Program-made: the position numbers and the translations under genes
Part shown: piece after piece, positions 25,084-37,335 of the stretch
Layout: each line of letters begins with the position of its first letter
Position numbering within the stretch: position 1 is the first letter of the stretch
NCBI GenBank assembly: GCA_036346255.1
Contig: CM070632.1
Location: 26,252,657 to 26,316,656, forward strand
Source of the DNA: Ampelocalamus luodianensis
Lineage: Eukaryota; Streptophyta; Magnoliopsida; Poales; Poaceae
Length of the DNA: 64,000 bases
Direction of reading: 5' to 3'
Notes under the pieces: model-generated
Database searches by the model: none
The model's input: the letters and a program-made list of their open reading frames with translations, nothing else
What the model was told of the DNA's origin: nothing

Positions 25084-26274
25084 GGAGGAGGTAGCGTAGC
25101 GTAGCTCCTAAGCTCACCATTTCTTGCAACTTTAGATAAGGAATAGATGTCCTGATGCTTTCAAACATGGCATAATGCCATCAAAGTTTAAACCATACTT
25201 GTGAGTACCATTTCGGAGGCCATACCGGTTTGGCTCTTAAAATGGTACATTCTAACACCGGTCGATGTATCGTTCCATGGGTACACTTCACTATATATAT
25301 ATATATATATATATATTTCTAATTGTATGTACACTTAATTTCACTTGTAATATTACTCAAAATACATAGTAGTAGGATCAAATATAACACATACTTCAAT
25401 AAGTTCAATAGACGGTATTTTCAATTTCACTGATATGTCCGACATTGTTTGGTATTGAAGCCAGTATGACTGGTATCGAGCCGGTTTGATCAGTATTGAG
25501 GCTGGTACAGAACACAAGCCTACTCTGCACTATTTTAGGTGGCGGAATGGTACATACCAGACTTATCTATTGCCTAGAATAATGCTTGAGACTAGTTGGT
25601 AAATTCATTAGTTGATTAGTATTACTTTAAATGTTCATCTTGTGACCCGTAGATGGGTTTTAATCTTGATATGCTTGACCCGTAGATGGGTTTTAATCTT
25701 GATATGCTTGCTGAAATTTATTGTAAATCAACGTTTAAATTGGTAGTTAGCATAGTTTGGTGACGTTCTAGGCTCATTGTTGGGCTGGAGTGTTACAAAA
25801 ATCAAGTCAATTGAATTTAAGATGAGGGTGAATGGGCTCTCCAAAGTTTAACCCAAGAGGAAATTCCAAAAAATCTAAATTTTTTGATAACTGGGTCCAG
25901 TCGGATTTTATTTTCTTTTATCAATTTTTTTGTTAAGAAAAGTCCTCTATGACTAACAGGTGTGTTCTAGCTGGGTTTTATTTCTTTTCCCAATTATGTT
26001 TATTACAAAACCCAAGAGACTGACAGGTAGGACCACGATCCACATGGAGTCGGTCCATGCGACGAATCATAGGGCCATGGGCACACATGTCGGCGACTAC
26101 GGTTTATAGACTAAGTCTATACATGGCATTTAAGAGGTGGGACAACATGTCATACACTCAGAGATTAAACCAACTTCGAATTAGATTTTCTAACTATTGC
26201 ATGCCCACATGTCATATTAACATTACCTATTAATTAAGTACTAATTAAACCAGAATGAACTTAACTCTAATTAC
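25084..26274. other. Intergenic DNA with simple repeats
   Basis: Contains a (TA)n run at 25292-25317, a region rich in GGTAC/ACCGG words (25200-25570) that looks like a decayed repeat, and a 33-bp tandem duplication (25643-25708, unit starting TGACCCGTAGATGGG). No gene is recognisable. Confidence 0.6.
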
Positions 26275-26840
26275 GATGGGTTCCGAGTTTTTGGCCTAAA
26301 TGGCACTGTTGCCGCCGTTATTAACAAAATTGGCCATCGATGCGCCATAATACCAAAAATGGCACAATGGACGTGCCGACAGCTGACACGCGTCCAAATC
26401 CATTCCCCCCATGTCTGGAAGCATTCTCCACCGCTCCCCAAGGGGCCAGACGCCCCTCGTGCTGCCACGTCGCTGTTATTGTGCCCCTGGGGGCCAGAGC
26501 AGCCGAGTCCGTGCCCCCAGGCCACGACGCCCTTCCTAGTGCGGCCACATGGCCTTTGCCACTCCCTCTGACCCTAACGCCCTTTGCCACTCCCCTAGGT
26601 CCAGATGCCCACCACGTCATCACTGCCATGTCCTGGTGTAATGGTATTTCGCGCACCAGTGCCCCGAGGCCACAGACTCCGCTCCAGCACGCCGACGCCA
26701 CCTGTCACATTCTCTATCCCATCCATCACGCCCATGCCCCCTATGCATGCAAATGATTCCCCGCATGCAAAAAAACACCACGTGGGAGGGAATCCGATTC
26801 CCTCCCGTCGCATTGCTATTTGTGGGAATTATGTTCGCGC

Positions 26841-26850
26841 GGCTATAAAT
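26841..26850 (+). promoter_or_regulatory. TATA box in left arm of the foldback element
   Basis: GGCTATAAAT sits in GC-rich DNA and points inward to the AT-rich core. The right arm has the mirror copy. Confidence 0.5.
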
Positions 26851-27935
26851 ACCGGAGTCGCCCTCGCTCTCACTCTCATTCTTGATTTCATTCTCGTTCT
26901 CGCGCTTGTCTCTAAGAACACAGATAACTGAACTAATTTTTTTTTTCTGTATTAAGCTATGGATTAAAGAGTGTTTAGAGCAGTGCTTAGGACCATATAA
27001 GTAAAGAAAGGTCGCCATCAAGAGAAGGTAATTTACTTAGTGGTAATTAATTAGTCATACTAATTTAGTCACAATTAATCACGTGTAATTAATTTATTGG
27101 TAATTAATTACAAGTAATTAATTTATTAGTATTTAATTAACTCATAATTAATTAGTCGCAATGAATTAGTCCTTACTTACCAGTAAATTCATAACGGCTA
27201 CATAACTACGATCACTTAATTATCATGAATTTAATTGCCACTATTAAACTACGACTAAATTAATTATGGTTTAACTATGAGCATTTAATTATGACTACTT
27301 AATTACCACTAATTAACTAAGTCTAAATTAATTACAATTTACTTAGGAAGACTAATTAATTAACGACTACATAATTACAACAAATTAACTCGGAGTATTT
27401 AATTATGACTACTTAATAGATATCTAATATAATTACCACTAATTAACTAAGCCTAAATTAATTAAAATTTATTTAGGAAGACTAATTAATTAATGACTAC
27501 TTAATTACAACTAATTAACTATGAATATTTAATTAAGACTACTTAATTACCACTAATAAACTATGACTAAATTAATTACAATTTATTAATTATGACTAAC
27601 TAACTAATTAATACTTAAGTACCCTTATTACTTATGACTAATTAACTAAGAGTATTTAATTATGACTACTTAATTACCACTTATAAACTACGATTAAATT
27701 AACTATGTCTAAATTAATTAGGACCAAATAAATTACTACTAATTAACTACAACTGAAATAATTATGACTAATGCATCGGAAAAAGTTACCTTCCCTTGAT
27801 GTTGACCTCACTGTACTTATACAGTCTTTAATCCACAGTGTGATTGAAAACAATTTTTAGTTTAATTATCTCTATTCTGAACGCTGGGCGTGAGAACGAG
27901 AATGAATTTGAGAATGACAGTGAGCGTGATGCCAG

Positions 27936-27946
27936 TTTTTATAGCC
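27936..27946 (-). promoter_or_regulatory. TATA box in right arm of the foldback element
   Basis: On the minus strand GGCTATAAAAA, mirror of the left-arm box, again directed into the core. Confidence 0.5.
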
Positions 27947-29689
27947 GTGCGAAGGCGTTTCGCACCGACCACGAAGCAACAGGAGAGAATCCCTCGTGAC
28001 GTGCTTTGTGATTATCCATGCATGCAGACGGAGGCAGGGAGGTGATGGAGTTCATGGATGGAACGGGGGAGAAGATCGATGGGATAGGAGATGCTTTCGA
28101 TGGAAGGTGTAACCGTGCCCCTGCCCTAGCTGTAGGGCGATTCGGCCCCCAAGGGCATGGGGGCCACAACGCAATACCGTGCCACCATGGCACGATAGTG
28201 GTGGGCATCCAGGCTAGGGGAGCGGCACGACCACATGGCGGGCGTCCTAGGCAGGGGGAGCGGTAGAGGGGGCGCCGTGGCCTAGGGCACGGACTGGATT
28301 ACTCCAGCCCCCAAGGGCGCGGCAATGGCGACGTGGTGGCATAGGGGCGTCTGGCCTCCCAGGGGGGCGGTGGAAAATGTGTCCAGGTGTGGAGGGGGGG
28401 AACATATTTGGACGCGTGTCGTCTGCCGCCACGTCCGTTGTGCTATTTTTGGCATTACGTCACGTCGACGACCAATTTTGTTAATAATGGCGCCAACAGT
28501 GCCATTTAGGCCAAAAACCTGATGGTTTCCACACGTCAGTGTGTAACAGCAAAAAAATCATAAAGGCAAAAATATAGGATTTTTAAAACTTTTATGTGAT
28601 GATTATTATCGTGCTTCTTGGTTGCCTTTTCGAGTCTTATCTGGACTGTATCTTATTTTCTCACCGGTGTGTGCGGTGCCAATATTAGAGAACTAAGATA
28701 TGGAATTACCAATATTAAGTAAACAACTCTAGGACGTTAGCTGCCATTTTGCTCAGGTCACTGTTCCTTTGACCAACTAATCGGTAAAATCCAGTGCAGC
28801 TATGCCTCCTTTGACCGAAGGTCGGGGCAGCCGTCCTTATCTCTTTCTCTCACTCGGGCATCAAGCATGGCCAGCGCAGGTGCGCTGGCAGGATCTGTCA
28901 ATCAGCCATTAAGAGCTGTCGCTTAACCCGTCGCGTCATCTACACTATGCCGCCACTTCAGTTGAAATTACTAGCTACCCCTCCCTTTTCTAGTCATGCT
29001 GAATATCTCTCAGGATCTCTGATGAATCTACCCATTGCTTTTTGTATATCAACACTGGACTCTTCATCGCCTTCTCTGCCACACCAGTACTAGTTATACT
29101 TCTTCCTCCCTCAAGAGAGTTTGAGCTCCAGTTAAGGCTCGAGCACTTGCATTGGCCAAGCGCCACCGCAACGCCGCCATCGCTGGTGACCCCCCATCAG
29201 TAAGGCCCTTCTTTCCTATACAAGTCAGCTTATCTCTCTTGACGTGAGAGACTTTTTCCCTCAATTGGTTCCGCTCCTTGCTCCTAGGAACCGCCGCCGA
29301 CCTTGTTCTTCCTCCCGTCCGGCCAAGTTAGCCAAGGAGTCGAGTCGACCTCGCTAGAGTGGTGCACCCCAAGTTAGTTCCCTGGAGCTATTCCCCTACT
29401 TCCCTAAAGCCGCCTTGAGGGTTGAAGACTACTCTTTTCCCCTGGGTCCTCACAGTTGTGAAGAGCTTCGCTCGTTGTTGTGGTCTACCGTCGCCAGCTC
29501 AGCTTCAGCTAGCTCGACCCCTCAGCTCCACACTGATATGTTCCTAGTGGCCCAGATGCTTCTCCTCATTCGAGCTGCCCTGTTCTTCTTTGGTTCTTTC
29601 TCTGGTTCTTTCGTTGGTTCTTTCGACTGCTATGAAGTATTCAAATCCTTCCTTCTTTCGACCACTGTAGGTAGTCGAGTTCCGTCAGT

Positions 29690-30400
29690 CTTCTACGACC
29701 ACGTAGTCGTTCTTCGACTACGACTAGCCGAATCCTCTACGACCATGTAGTCGAAACTCCTTCGACTACGACTAGCCGAATCCTCTACGACCACGCAGTT
29801 GAAACTCCTTCGACTACGATCAGCCAAGTCTTCTACGACCACGTAGTCGAAACTCACTCAACTACAGTTGGATCCTCTACGTCTCCGTAGTTGAAACTCC
29901 TTCGACTGCTTACAGTCGCACCTTCTACGACCATGCATAGGCGAAACTCCTTTGACTATACGTAGTCATACCATCTCCGACTAGACCCCTTCAACTACAA
30001 GCAGTCGAACCCTGTTTCGATTGTAGGTAGTCAAAAGTCATAACTCAGACTACTCTCAGTCGTATCTCTGACCACACCCAGTCGTACCTCTTCTGGCTAC
30101 TCCTAGCTGAGCCCCCCCTCTGGACTCCACATAGTCGTACCCCCTTCGGCTGCGTGTGGTCGAAGACCCTTTCTGATTTGGTGGTCGAAAGTCCCTTTGA
30201 CCAGATGGTCGGAGCCCCTTCCGACAAGTTGGTCACAGCCCCTTTTGGTTCCCGACTTGGTGGTCGACAACCCTTTCGACTAGGTGGTCGAAATCCCCTT
30301 CGACCAGAAGGTCAAAACCCCTTTAGACTAGTTGGTCAGAGCCCCTTCCGACCAGTTGGTCGAAACCTTCTAGACCAGTTGTTAAAAAACCCCTTTCAAC
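29690..30400 (+). repeat. Degenerate tandem arrays of GACCACGTAGTCG-type units in the Tat LTR
   Basis: Array A (29690-29965): six units with CTACGACCACGTAGTCG cores every 43-49 bp, each containing the palindrome-like TACGACCACGTAGTCG. Array B (30170-30400): units of about 30 bp with GACCAGxTGGTCG cores separated by C-rich words. Both are runs of inverted CGACCA/TGGTCG pairs. Confidence 0.8.
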
Positions 30401-30454
30401 CACTCAGGCTCTACGACCACAGCTCGCTTACAGCAGCGCAGCCTGCTACAACCA

Positions 30455-30830
30455 CTGTAGCATCAACGAGTACTGTAGCCCTATGAGTACTGTAGCATTA
30501 TGAGCATTTTAGCCCTATGAGCATAGTAGCATCTACGAGCACTGTAGCCCTACGAGTACTGTAGCATCACGAGCATTTCAGCCCTACGAGTATTGTAGCA
30601 CCTACAAGTACTGTAGTGCCCACGAGTACTATATTGCTACGAGTACACAACCGCTATGACTACTAGTTTCGACCACTCAGTCCGACCACTCAATTCGACC
30701 ACTGAGATTCAACCACTCAGTTCGACCACTTAGTTCGACAACTCAGTTCGACCACTGAGTTTCGACCACTGAGATCCGACCACTCAGTTCGACCACTGAG
30801 TTCCGACCACCTAATTTGCCAGATTAGTCG
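30455..30830 (+). repeat. Further short tandem arrays in the Tat LTR
   Basis: Array C (30455-30655): about ten units of 17-20 bp of the form ACGAGTACTGTAGCxxx. Array D (30667-30815): about ten units of 15-16 bp of the form TTCGACCACTGAG. They follow arrays A and B without a break. Confidence 0.8.
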
Positions 30831-31734
30831 ACCATTCTGGTCTACGCCTTCAACCACACTGGTTCATGGCTTGGACCAGATGGCTTCAATCGTACTGGTA
30901 TGTGCCTTTGACCATGGCTTGGATCATATGGCTTCGATTGTACTGGTATGTGCTTTTGACTACCCTGGACTAAGACTTCGACCACACAGATCTAAGGCCG
31001 CTGGTCTAAGACTTTGCCCATAGGTGTAAAGACACGTACTAACGAGGATTAAAACCTCTATGTATTATCTTTAATACATACTAAAAGACCATACGTCTTC
31101 ATGGTCGTAACCCCTAAGGATCACGACCTCACTGGTCGTAAGGATTCCAGAGGTTACACAATAGGTACCCTGGTCGGACAAGGTCCTGTGCCTAGCCTCC
31201 GACCAGTCAAACCGCTTGTAAAAGGTATGAACTGATATACGGAACTAATTACAGGTATATTCCCTACCGTGTGACGAGTGGAACACATGCGTATATTCCA
31301 TACCACATGAAGTCTCTTTATCCTAAGACACTAATGAACAACCATCATACGGTTAAGTGTCTCACAGACATACAACCGCTGAACGGTTGATACTCCATCA
31401 ACCGTCACCTCGCTCCGACGAGTCATGACGCTTCACAACAGACGTTTTCTCCAGAAGCAACTGCCACCTCTTCAAAGGCTATTTAAAGATGGAGCATGGA
31501 CAGAGCAAAGGGAGATGAGGCCGCATCGGAATAAAGCATAGACATTAGCATCAGATTCATGTTTTAAGCCCGATATTATAGCATAGCAAGCATTGTTCTC
31601 AGTGTAAATAGGATTAGTCCACCACCTAGTCATAAGGCATCCTATGTAAAATCTAGTTCATATTAATAAAAGAGCAGTCCCATTCTCTCCCCAGAAATTA
31701 TGTGTTATTCTCCTCTATTCATTTCGTAAGATCG

Positions 31735-33004
31735 ATGTCTCGATCGTCGACAGCTGGCGCTGTCCGTGGGGATCAAGGCGCAGATTTCTGGAAGAAGTTC
31801 TTTGCTCATGAAGTCCTTGTTCATTTCCCACTTGTAATCGCTCATGCAGTTATGGCAGGAAGTTGGGACGAGGAAAACTGGTTCGACCCGGCGGACTACT
31901 CCAACCTCGACCAGTTCGCCCATTGCAGATATCAGTGAAATTGACCGGATGGATGAGGATACACCGCTACGACCAGTGGTGGTTTCAGAGGAAGTGCTTC
32001 CGACCAGCTCGGAACACACAAAGACCTCTGCAAGCTTGGTCTTTTCGACCGACGAAAAAGGTGACAAAAATTTAACACCGCAATTTGAGGATCGATGTAC
32101 CCTTGATGCGATCATGGTTGACAGGTACTCACCAATGGCTTTTGGCAATTCCAGGAGCCAACCGACATCTGTTGATGGTGTCGATGAAACCCCCACTGGT
32201 CATAAACCAAGTGGGGATGATAAGGCTCAGTATACGATCGACAATCCGCCGGATCAGGCCGAGACCATTACAAAAACCTCAGGAAGTACCGATTACCGAC
32301 CATTCTCCGTGATGGAAGCTTCTCGCAGAAGCACTGAAAGGATCTCCATCGATTACAATGGAAGCTCATCAGAAGATCACTGCTGGAGGCCTGAGGTCAA
32401 CACGATCGGAGATACAGATCAAAATGCCGTGTACGGTCCTCCATACGTTGCCTCGTCACCACATAATAATGGAGATGATACGAGCGGTGAAGCACCAAAT
32501 ACCAGAGGTAACAGAACCGATGGACGTCCATCAGTTAATTCGCCTGGTTCTGCCCCAGCCTATGTAAGGGACCAGGCAAGACCAACTAGGAGGTCGGGAG
32601 GAAGTTTAGGCCATTAGATACCTTCTTCTGGCAGAAATCCTCCGAGACCTTCGGTAATGGTACAAAACCTGCAGCGAGTTCGAGATATTTTAAATACTTC
32701 TGACCCTATTTTAGCAGAGACTCTGGGTTTTTTCCAACTTGTAGGTCAGGTATCAGAAATTATCCAACAGACTATGCAGCACACAGAAGCATATCAGGAA
32801 CGAAGGTATTCACAAAGTCAGACCATGACTTCATCCCAGCATTCCTCCCGCAGCAGAGGCCAACATGGTCATGTTGAAGAACAGTTGATACCAAGACCAC
32901 CTCAACGATTCCGACCAAGAAGTCATGAGGGGAGAAGGCTATTCCAAGAAATCTCACATTTACTTCGTCGAGAGGAGCAATCGCTTGGACCTGATGATCT
33001 TTGA
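31735..33004 (+). pseudogene. N-terminal gag region / leader ORFs of the Tat element
   Basis: Three partly overlapping open stretches (31735-31938, 31844-32617 and 32657-33004) encode low-complexity, acidic protein upstream of the capsid domain. The first contains NWFDPADYSNLDQF, the second is Ser/Thr/Asp-rich and the third has a helix-rich stretch RVRDILNTSDPILAETLGFF. Elements of this lineage usually have one long N-terminal extension of Gag, so the ORF set is probably one gene broken by a frameshift near 31930 and a stop near 32617. Confidence 0.6.
31755..31770 (+). promoter_or_regulatory. Primer-binding site of the Tat element
   Basis: TGGCGCTGTCCGTGGG lies two bases after the LTR end. 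The TGGCGC start is typical for grass Tat-lineage elements. Confidence 0.6.
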
Positions 33005-33223
33005 CATCATCAGAATCAAGCAAGCGGTCAGAGGCGTCCTATCAACGTCCACAACCGAATCGGGACATCAGAGCACCGACAATCCAATTTAAGGAATCGA
33101 TATCCAACCGATTATAATCCAGCACCTTTCCAAAGAAAGCGCCATGAAACTATCACAGGTTGTCGAGCCTTCTCTGCAGGGCTCTAGGCTGTGCGTTGGC
33201 CAAATAGGTTCTGACCGGCCAAT

Positions 33224-34165
33224 TTGGATAAGTTCAATGGGACTCAAAATCCTTTAGAATTTATCCAGATATACACCACCGCCATCAGAGCCGCTGGTGG
33301 TGATGAAAATGTAATGGCTAACTATCTTCCCACGGTATTAGAAGGATCAGCCTGGTCGTGGTTACTCAACCTGCCGGTCGGATCAGTGTATACTTGGGAG
33401 CAACTTTGCGACCTTCTGATTACAAATTTCCAAGGTACGTACGACCACCCTAGGAAGGAGGACGATCTCCACCGAATCCGGCAAAAATCCAATGAGACTC
33501 TCCGGCAGTATATCAAAAGATTTAGCCAGGTACGTAATTTAATACCAGAAGTTGCAGAATCTTCTGTCATTCAAGCCATCAAAGAAGGATTGAGAAATCG
33601 TAGGTTTATGGAGGATTTAGCTATACATCCTCCATCAACAACCATCGAGCTCTTCGATATGGCCGATAAGTACGCAGCCGCTAGCGAAGCGGTTGAGTGG
33701 AACGAGGCCATTGATCGAAAAGATAAAATCCCCCAACCTGGCTTAGATAAGACAGAAAAGAAGCAAAGGAAGGCTCTCAAGAAAAAGAGACACCGCAAAC
33801 CCGATGATAAGGATGTTCTTGCGGTTCCTGAAAAATTCACCAAGGGAAAGAAAAATTATGCTGGTCGTGGCAAGGCAAAGGTCCCGACCAATGAATACAA
33901 GAAAAATAAGAAGTGGTGTCCACTTCACTAGCAAGAAGGACATGACTTGCGCAACTGTCGTGCCTGGCAAAAGAAGCTGGAAGATTATTATGCAGGTAAA
34001 GGTCCACTCCCCTCGATACAGGAACTCGGAGAGACAAGCTCCAAGAAGGACAAAGACGGTAACGAAGAAATGGAGTACCAAGAGCCTCAACACACTGTCG
34101 ACGTAATCTTTGGTGGATCTTCTTCGTACGAGTCCAAACATCATTTGAAAGCCATGAAGCGGTAG
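33224..34165 (+). pseudogene. gag capsid and nucleocapsid of the Tat element, with in-frame TAG codons
   Basis: Capsid domain in one frame: FIQIYTTAIRAAGGDENVMANY, SAWSWLLNLP, FQGTYDHPRKEDDLHRIRQ, ETLRQYIKRFSQVRNLIP, then a lysine-rich tail. The zinc-knuckle-like motif WCPLH-x-QEGHDLRNCR is interrupted by an amber codon at 33929-33931. The frame then continues to a second amber at 34163-34165. Apart from these stops the frame is unbroken from 33224 into the protease. The family makes the virus-like particle that packages the element RNA. Confidence 0.87.
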
Positions 34166-34210
34166 ATCAACCTTACCGAACCTTCGATCGCCACTAAACC
34201 ATCGAGGTGG

Positions 34211-34672
34211 TTGGAGACGATAATCTTCTTCAGTAAAGAAGACTGCCCCATTCCTTCGACTCGACTAGGTAGGTTCCCTATTGTCGTTGAGCCTACTATT
34301 AATAACTGCAAGGTTAATCGGGTTTTGATAGATGGAGGTAGTTCTTTAAATATTTTATTTGCGGGCGCATTGGAAGACATGCAAATTCCCAAATCCAAGG
34401 TAAAAGCTATGAAATATGCCTTCTATGGAATAGTTCTTGGATCTACCGCTAAGCCTATAGGGCACCTGTCCTTGCTAGTTACATTCGGAAGGCCTGACAA
34501 CTTCCGAACAGAAAAGATTTCATTTGATGTGGTGGATTTTGAAACAGCATGTAATGCAATCCTTGGTCGTCCGGCTTTAGCAAAATTCTTGATAGCCACG
34601 CATTACGGTTATCAGAGTTTGAAAATGCCAGGACCAAAAGGTGTCATCACAGTTCGAGGCGATAAAAAATAG
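34211..34672 (+). pseudogene. Aspartic protease of the Tat element
   Basis: Same frame as gag. The catalytic motif is VLIDGGSSLNILF (Asp-Gly-Gly in place of Asp-Ser/Thr-Gly, normal for the Tat lineage), followed by PIGHLSLLVTFG and CNAILGRPALAKF. It ends at TAG 34670-34672. Coding resumes one frame over with ACDKKCLELVDELLARE, so a one-base change lies near 34665. Confidence 0.88.
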
Positions 34673-35012
34673 CTTACGCATGTGACAAAAAATGCTTGGA
34701 ACTGGTCGACGAACTTCTGGCCAGGGAAACTAACACCACTACCATGCAGATCAGGCACTCGAGGCCAAAGATGGCACCAAAACCTTTCGACCAGACAAAA
34801 GAAGTACTACTCGACAAAAAGCGCTTCTCCAAAGGGCGCCAAAATACTAGTCGGACCAGGACTCAACCTCAAATAGGAAGAGTCGCTCGTCTCCTTCCTC
34901 CGAGCAAACCAGGACGTATTCGCCTGGCAAGCGTCTGATATGCCCGGAGTCCCCAGGGAGGTGATCGAGCATAAGCTAGCTTTGCAGCCTAACAAGAAAC
35001 CGGTTGTAGGTT
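34673..35012 (+). pseudogene. Start of Tat reverse transcriptase region, cut by an insertion
   Basis: Linker after the protease, then SFLRANQDVFAWQASDMPGV and HKLALQPNKKPV, which in this lineage directly precede the RT fingers. Coding stops at the insertion point (35012), and the RT, RNase H and integrase core are absent on both sides of the insertion. Confidence 0.82.
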
Positions 35013-35869
35013 CAAGGATAACCGACTAGAGGGGGGGAGGGGTGAATAGGAGGTTTCTAAATTTAATCGACCAAATTTAAACTTTCAGCAACACAGTTTT
35101 AACAGAGTAATCTAGAAACAAGAGGGTAGAAATAAATATCTACTCAGGACAGTGAAGCAAAGGCAATGAAAGTTACAGACTAGCTAAACAAGTAAATTAC
35201 AGGGTTAAGCTGTAATGTAAATGCAAAAAGTAAAGACAAGAGATAACCACAGTGGAGACAAGGATGTTTTTCCTGTGGTATTGAAGACCTAAGTCTTCAC
35301 TAGTCCACGTTAAGGAAGCTTGAACCAATCAAGCCGGCTTCACAAATTAAGCCTTCCCTTGATTTCATTGGTGGTTGTTCTTTCTCCACTCCGGAGATGG
35401 TGAAGACCAAACCACTCACAATTGGCACCGAGTCTCTTCACAATCTTTTTTGAAGAGATCATGTGCAAACTCTCGCCAAGCCGTCTAGGTGCTAACAGCA
35501 CCAAGAGTAACAAATCACAATATTTGCTTGACAACACTCAAGTGCAATGGATCAAACTAGAATGAACGCACTTGAAGTTTTGCTCAACAACCTCACAATA
35601 AATGCACATATGTAAATGAGGTGTGGAGTGAATGCTCTTAGCTCAAGAATGTAAATGTGTAAGCACTTTTTCTGTCCAAGAGCAGGTGGAGGGGTATTTA
35701 TAACCTCCCACAACCAATACGACTGTTGGGACCAAGTTACAAGAAAAACAACACAAACGGTAGTATCGCTATTGAACAGCCTGTACTATTGTACCATCCC
35801 AAAACGGCTTGTAACGGCTAGAACAGACAAGTCATTAAATGCTCTAACAAAGCCGTTAGAAATTCGGCG

Positions 35870-36515
35870 CGGTACTACCGCCAACTAAAATACGGTAGTT
35901 CCGTTTTAGCGAAGGTTCCGATTAAGAACAGGTACTTTCGTTTTTCTTGAGTTCCAAAAACATCAGTACTGAAAATTACGTACTGCCATTTAACAAACGG
36001 AAGAACCGGGAATGCGGTAGTTCCACGAGTTGAGCTCCGGTACTACCGTTTCTAAAACGATCAAAACAACTCCAAAAACACACATTCTGTAAAAAACGTA
36101 CCACCACTTAACTATCGGATGTACCGAAGATACGGTAGTTCCGCTGGAAGCACTGCGGTACTACCATTCCTTGAGAGCAACAAACTTCTAAAAACAGGTG
36201 TTCTGAAAAAAACGTACCGCACAAATGATCGGTACTACCGCCAAGCGGTAGTTCCGCAATTTGAATGTCGGTACAACAGCACATTTAAAATACACAGAAC
36301 AGCTCTCAAAGAAAATATCCAAGTAAACCCCAAAAGCATTTTAACTTTTACGGAATAAGGGTTTTGATCAAGACTTGGAACACTTCTCAAATACTCAAAA
36401 AACTTTACGATAGATTCTTAATGGGACTTGCGGTACTACCATTGAGCGGTAGTTCCGCCAAGTTCACTGCGGTACTACCGTTTGAGCGGTAGTTCCACCA
36501 GGTAAGTTTTGGTAC
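35870..36515. repeat. Cluster of GGTACTACCG / GGTAGTTCCGC motifs, left side of the unclassified insertion
   Basis: At least ten copies in both orientations, e.g. at 35880, 35893, 36040, 36132, 36153, 36231, 36246, 36431, 36449, 36470 and 36487. Pairs often face each other across 4-6 bp (CGGTACTACCGCCAAGCGG at 36229-36247). The same words recur at the other end of the element. Confidence 0.75.
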
Positions 36516-37335
36516 TACCATTTTAGTTTGAAAAACACAAGAGATTCTTTTTCAACACAATCTCAAAAGTATGCATGATCCTAGATTGATCCATTGTGCT
36601 TAGGAACATGTTATCAAGCTACTAATTATGATCCCTCTTGATAGTACGACATTTGACCTATAATCCAGTCTCCCAACCAATTCTCCTGAGATCGGTAAAC
36701 AGAAAAAGATCCAAAATTACTTTGTACCTTGTCTTCGAGCCATATTGATCTTCATGTTGTCCTCAAGCATGCATTTCCATGTAGATGTGTTCATCACTGG
36801 GACTAAACATTTTTAAACACTCAATAATCACATTAGTCCCATAGAACATATTGTCATTAAATACCAAAACACTTTTAGGGTCCTAGTCTCCTAGATGCTT
36901 TTAATCTCCCCTTTTTGGTAATTTGATGACAACACTATCAATATGTGAGAAGAATAAATTTTAGAATATACCACTTATTTGACAGTGAGATGTATATTCT
37001 TGTTGAGGCTTGAACAAAATAATTCTTGCAATGAGCTTAAGGAAGTAAGAGAATTATTTGCTTATTAAGGTTATTTTAAGATGGCTCCCTCTAAACATGT
37101 GCATGAATAAGAGTTTGTGAATACATGAAGATATGGAATATGACCAAGAAGGTAAATTTCAAAGACAAGCATAATCATGAAGTCATACCAGTACATAGTT
37201 CATATTACAATAGCATACAGTAGCAAGTAGTGTAGCACAACAAAAGTTATAGATGCACAAAACATAAAACTATAAAACTACTTCCTTTTCCCCTTTTATT
37301 CTTCTTCTTTGCTTCTTTCTTCTCCCCTTTTGGCA

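Larger units (their letters stand above)
26285..28520. mobile_element. Mutator-like foldback element with long terminal inverted repeats
   Basis: Left arm 26285 to about 27030 and right arm about 27785 to 28520 are inverted copies: both start near GTTTTTGGCCTAAATGGCAC and continue through shared blocks (AACAAAATTGG, ACACGCGTCCAAAT, GGCTATAAA, ATTCTCGTTCTC, GGATTAAAGA). The flanks carry a near-perfect 10-bp duplication, GATGGGTTCC (26275-26284) and GATGGTTTCC (28521-28530), as expected for Mutator-type insertion (9-10 bp). The core (27040-27780) is extremely AT-rich with dozens of TAATTA words and no coding frame. It is non-autonomous. Confidence 0.8.
28531..31752 (+). repeat. 5' LTR (and possibly older flank) of a Tat-lineage Gypsy element
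   Basis: The 3' border is clear: the LTR ends GATCGTCGACA at 31752, directly before the primer-binding site. A TATA-like TATTTAAA lies at 31480-31487 and AATAAA at 31665-31670. The 5' border cannot be fixed, because the second LTR is missing from the window. The left part (28531-29400) may be unrelated DNA. Reading frames here, such as 29415-29750, are chance. Confidence 0.6.

Noticed and set aside
26321..26931. Overlapping frames of 108-138 codons in the left foldback arm, both strands
   Set aside because: They do not persist in the inverted copy and have no domain; the arm is GC-rich.
32772..34398. Minus-strand frames opposite the Tat gag and protease
   Set aside because: They are antisense shadows of well-supported plus-strand domains.
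35870..36515. CRISPR-like array of GGTACTACCG repeats
   Set aside because: Repeats are very short, unevenly spaced and in both orientations, and the genome is a plant's.
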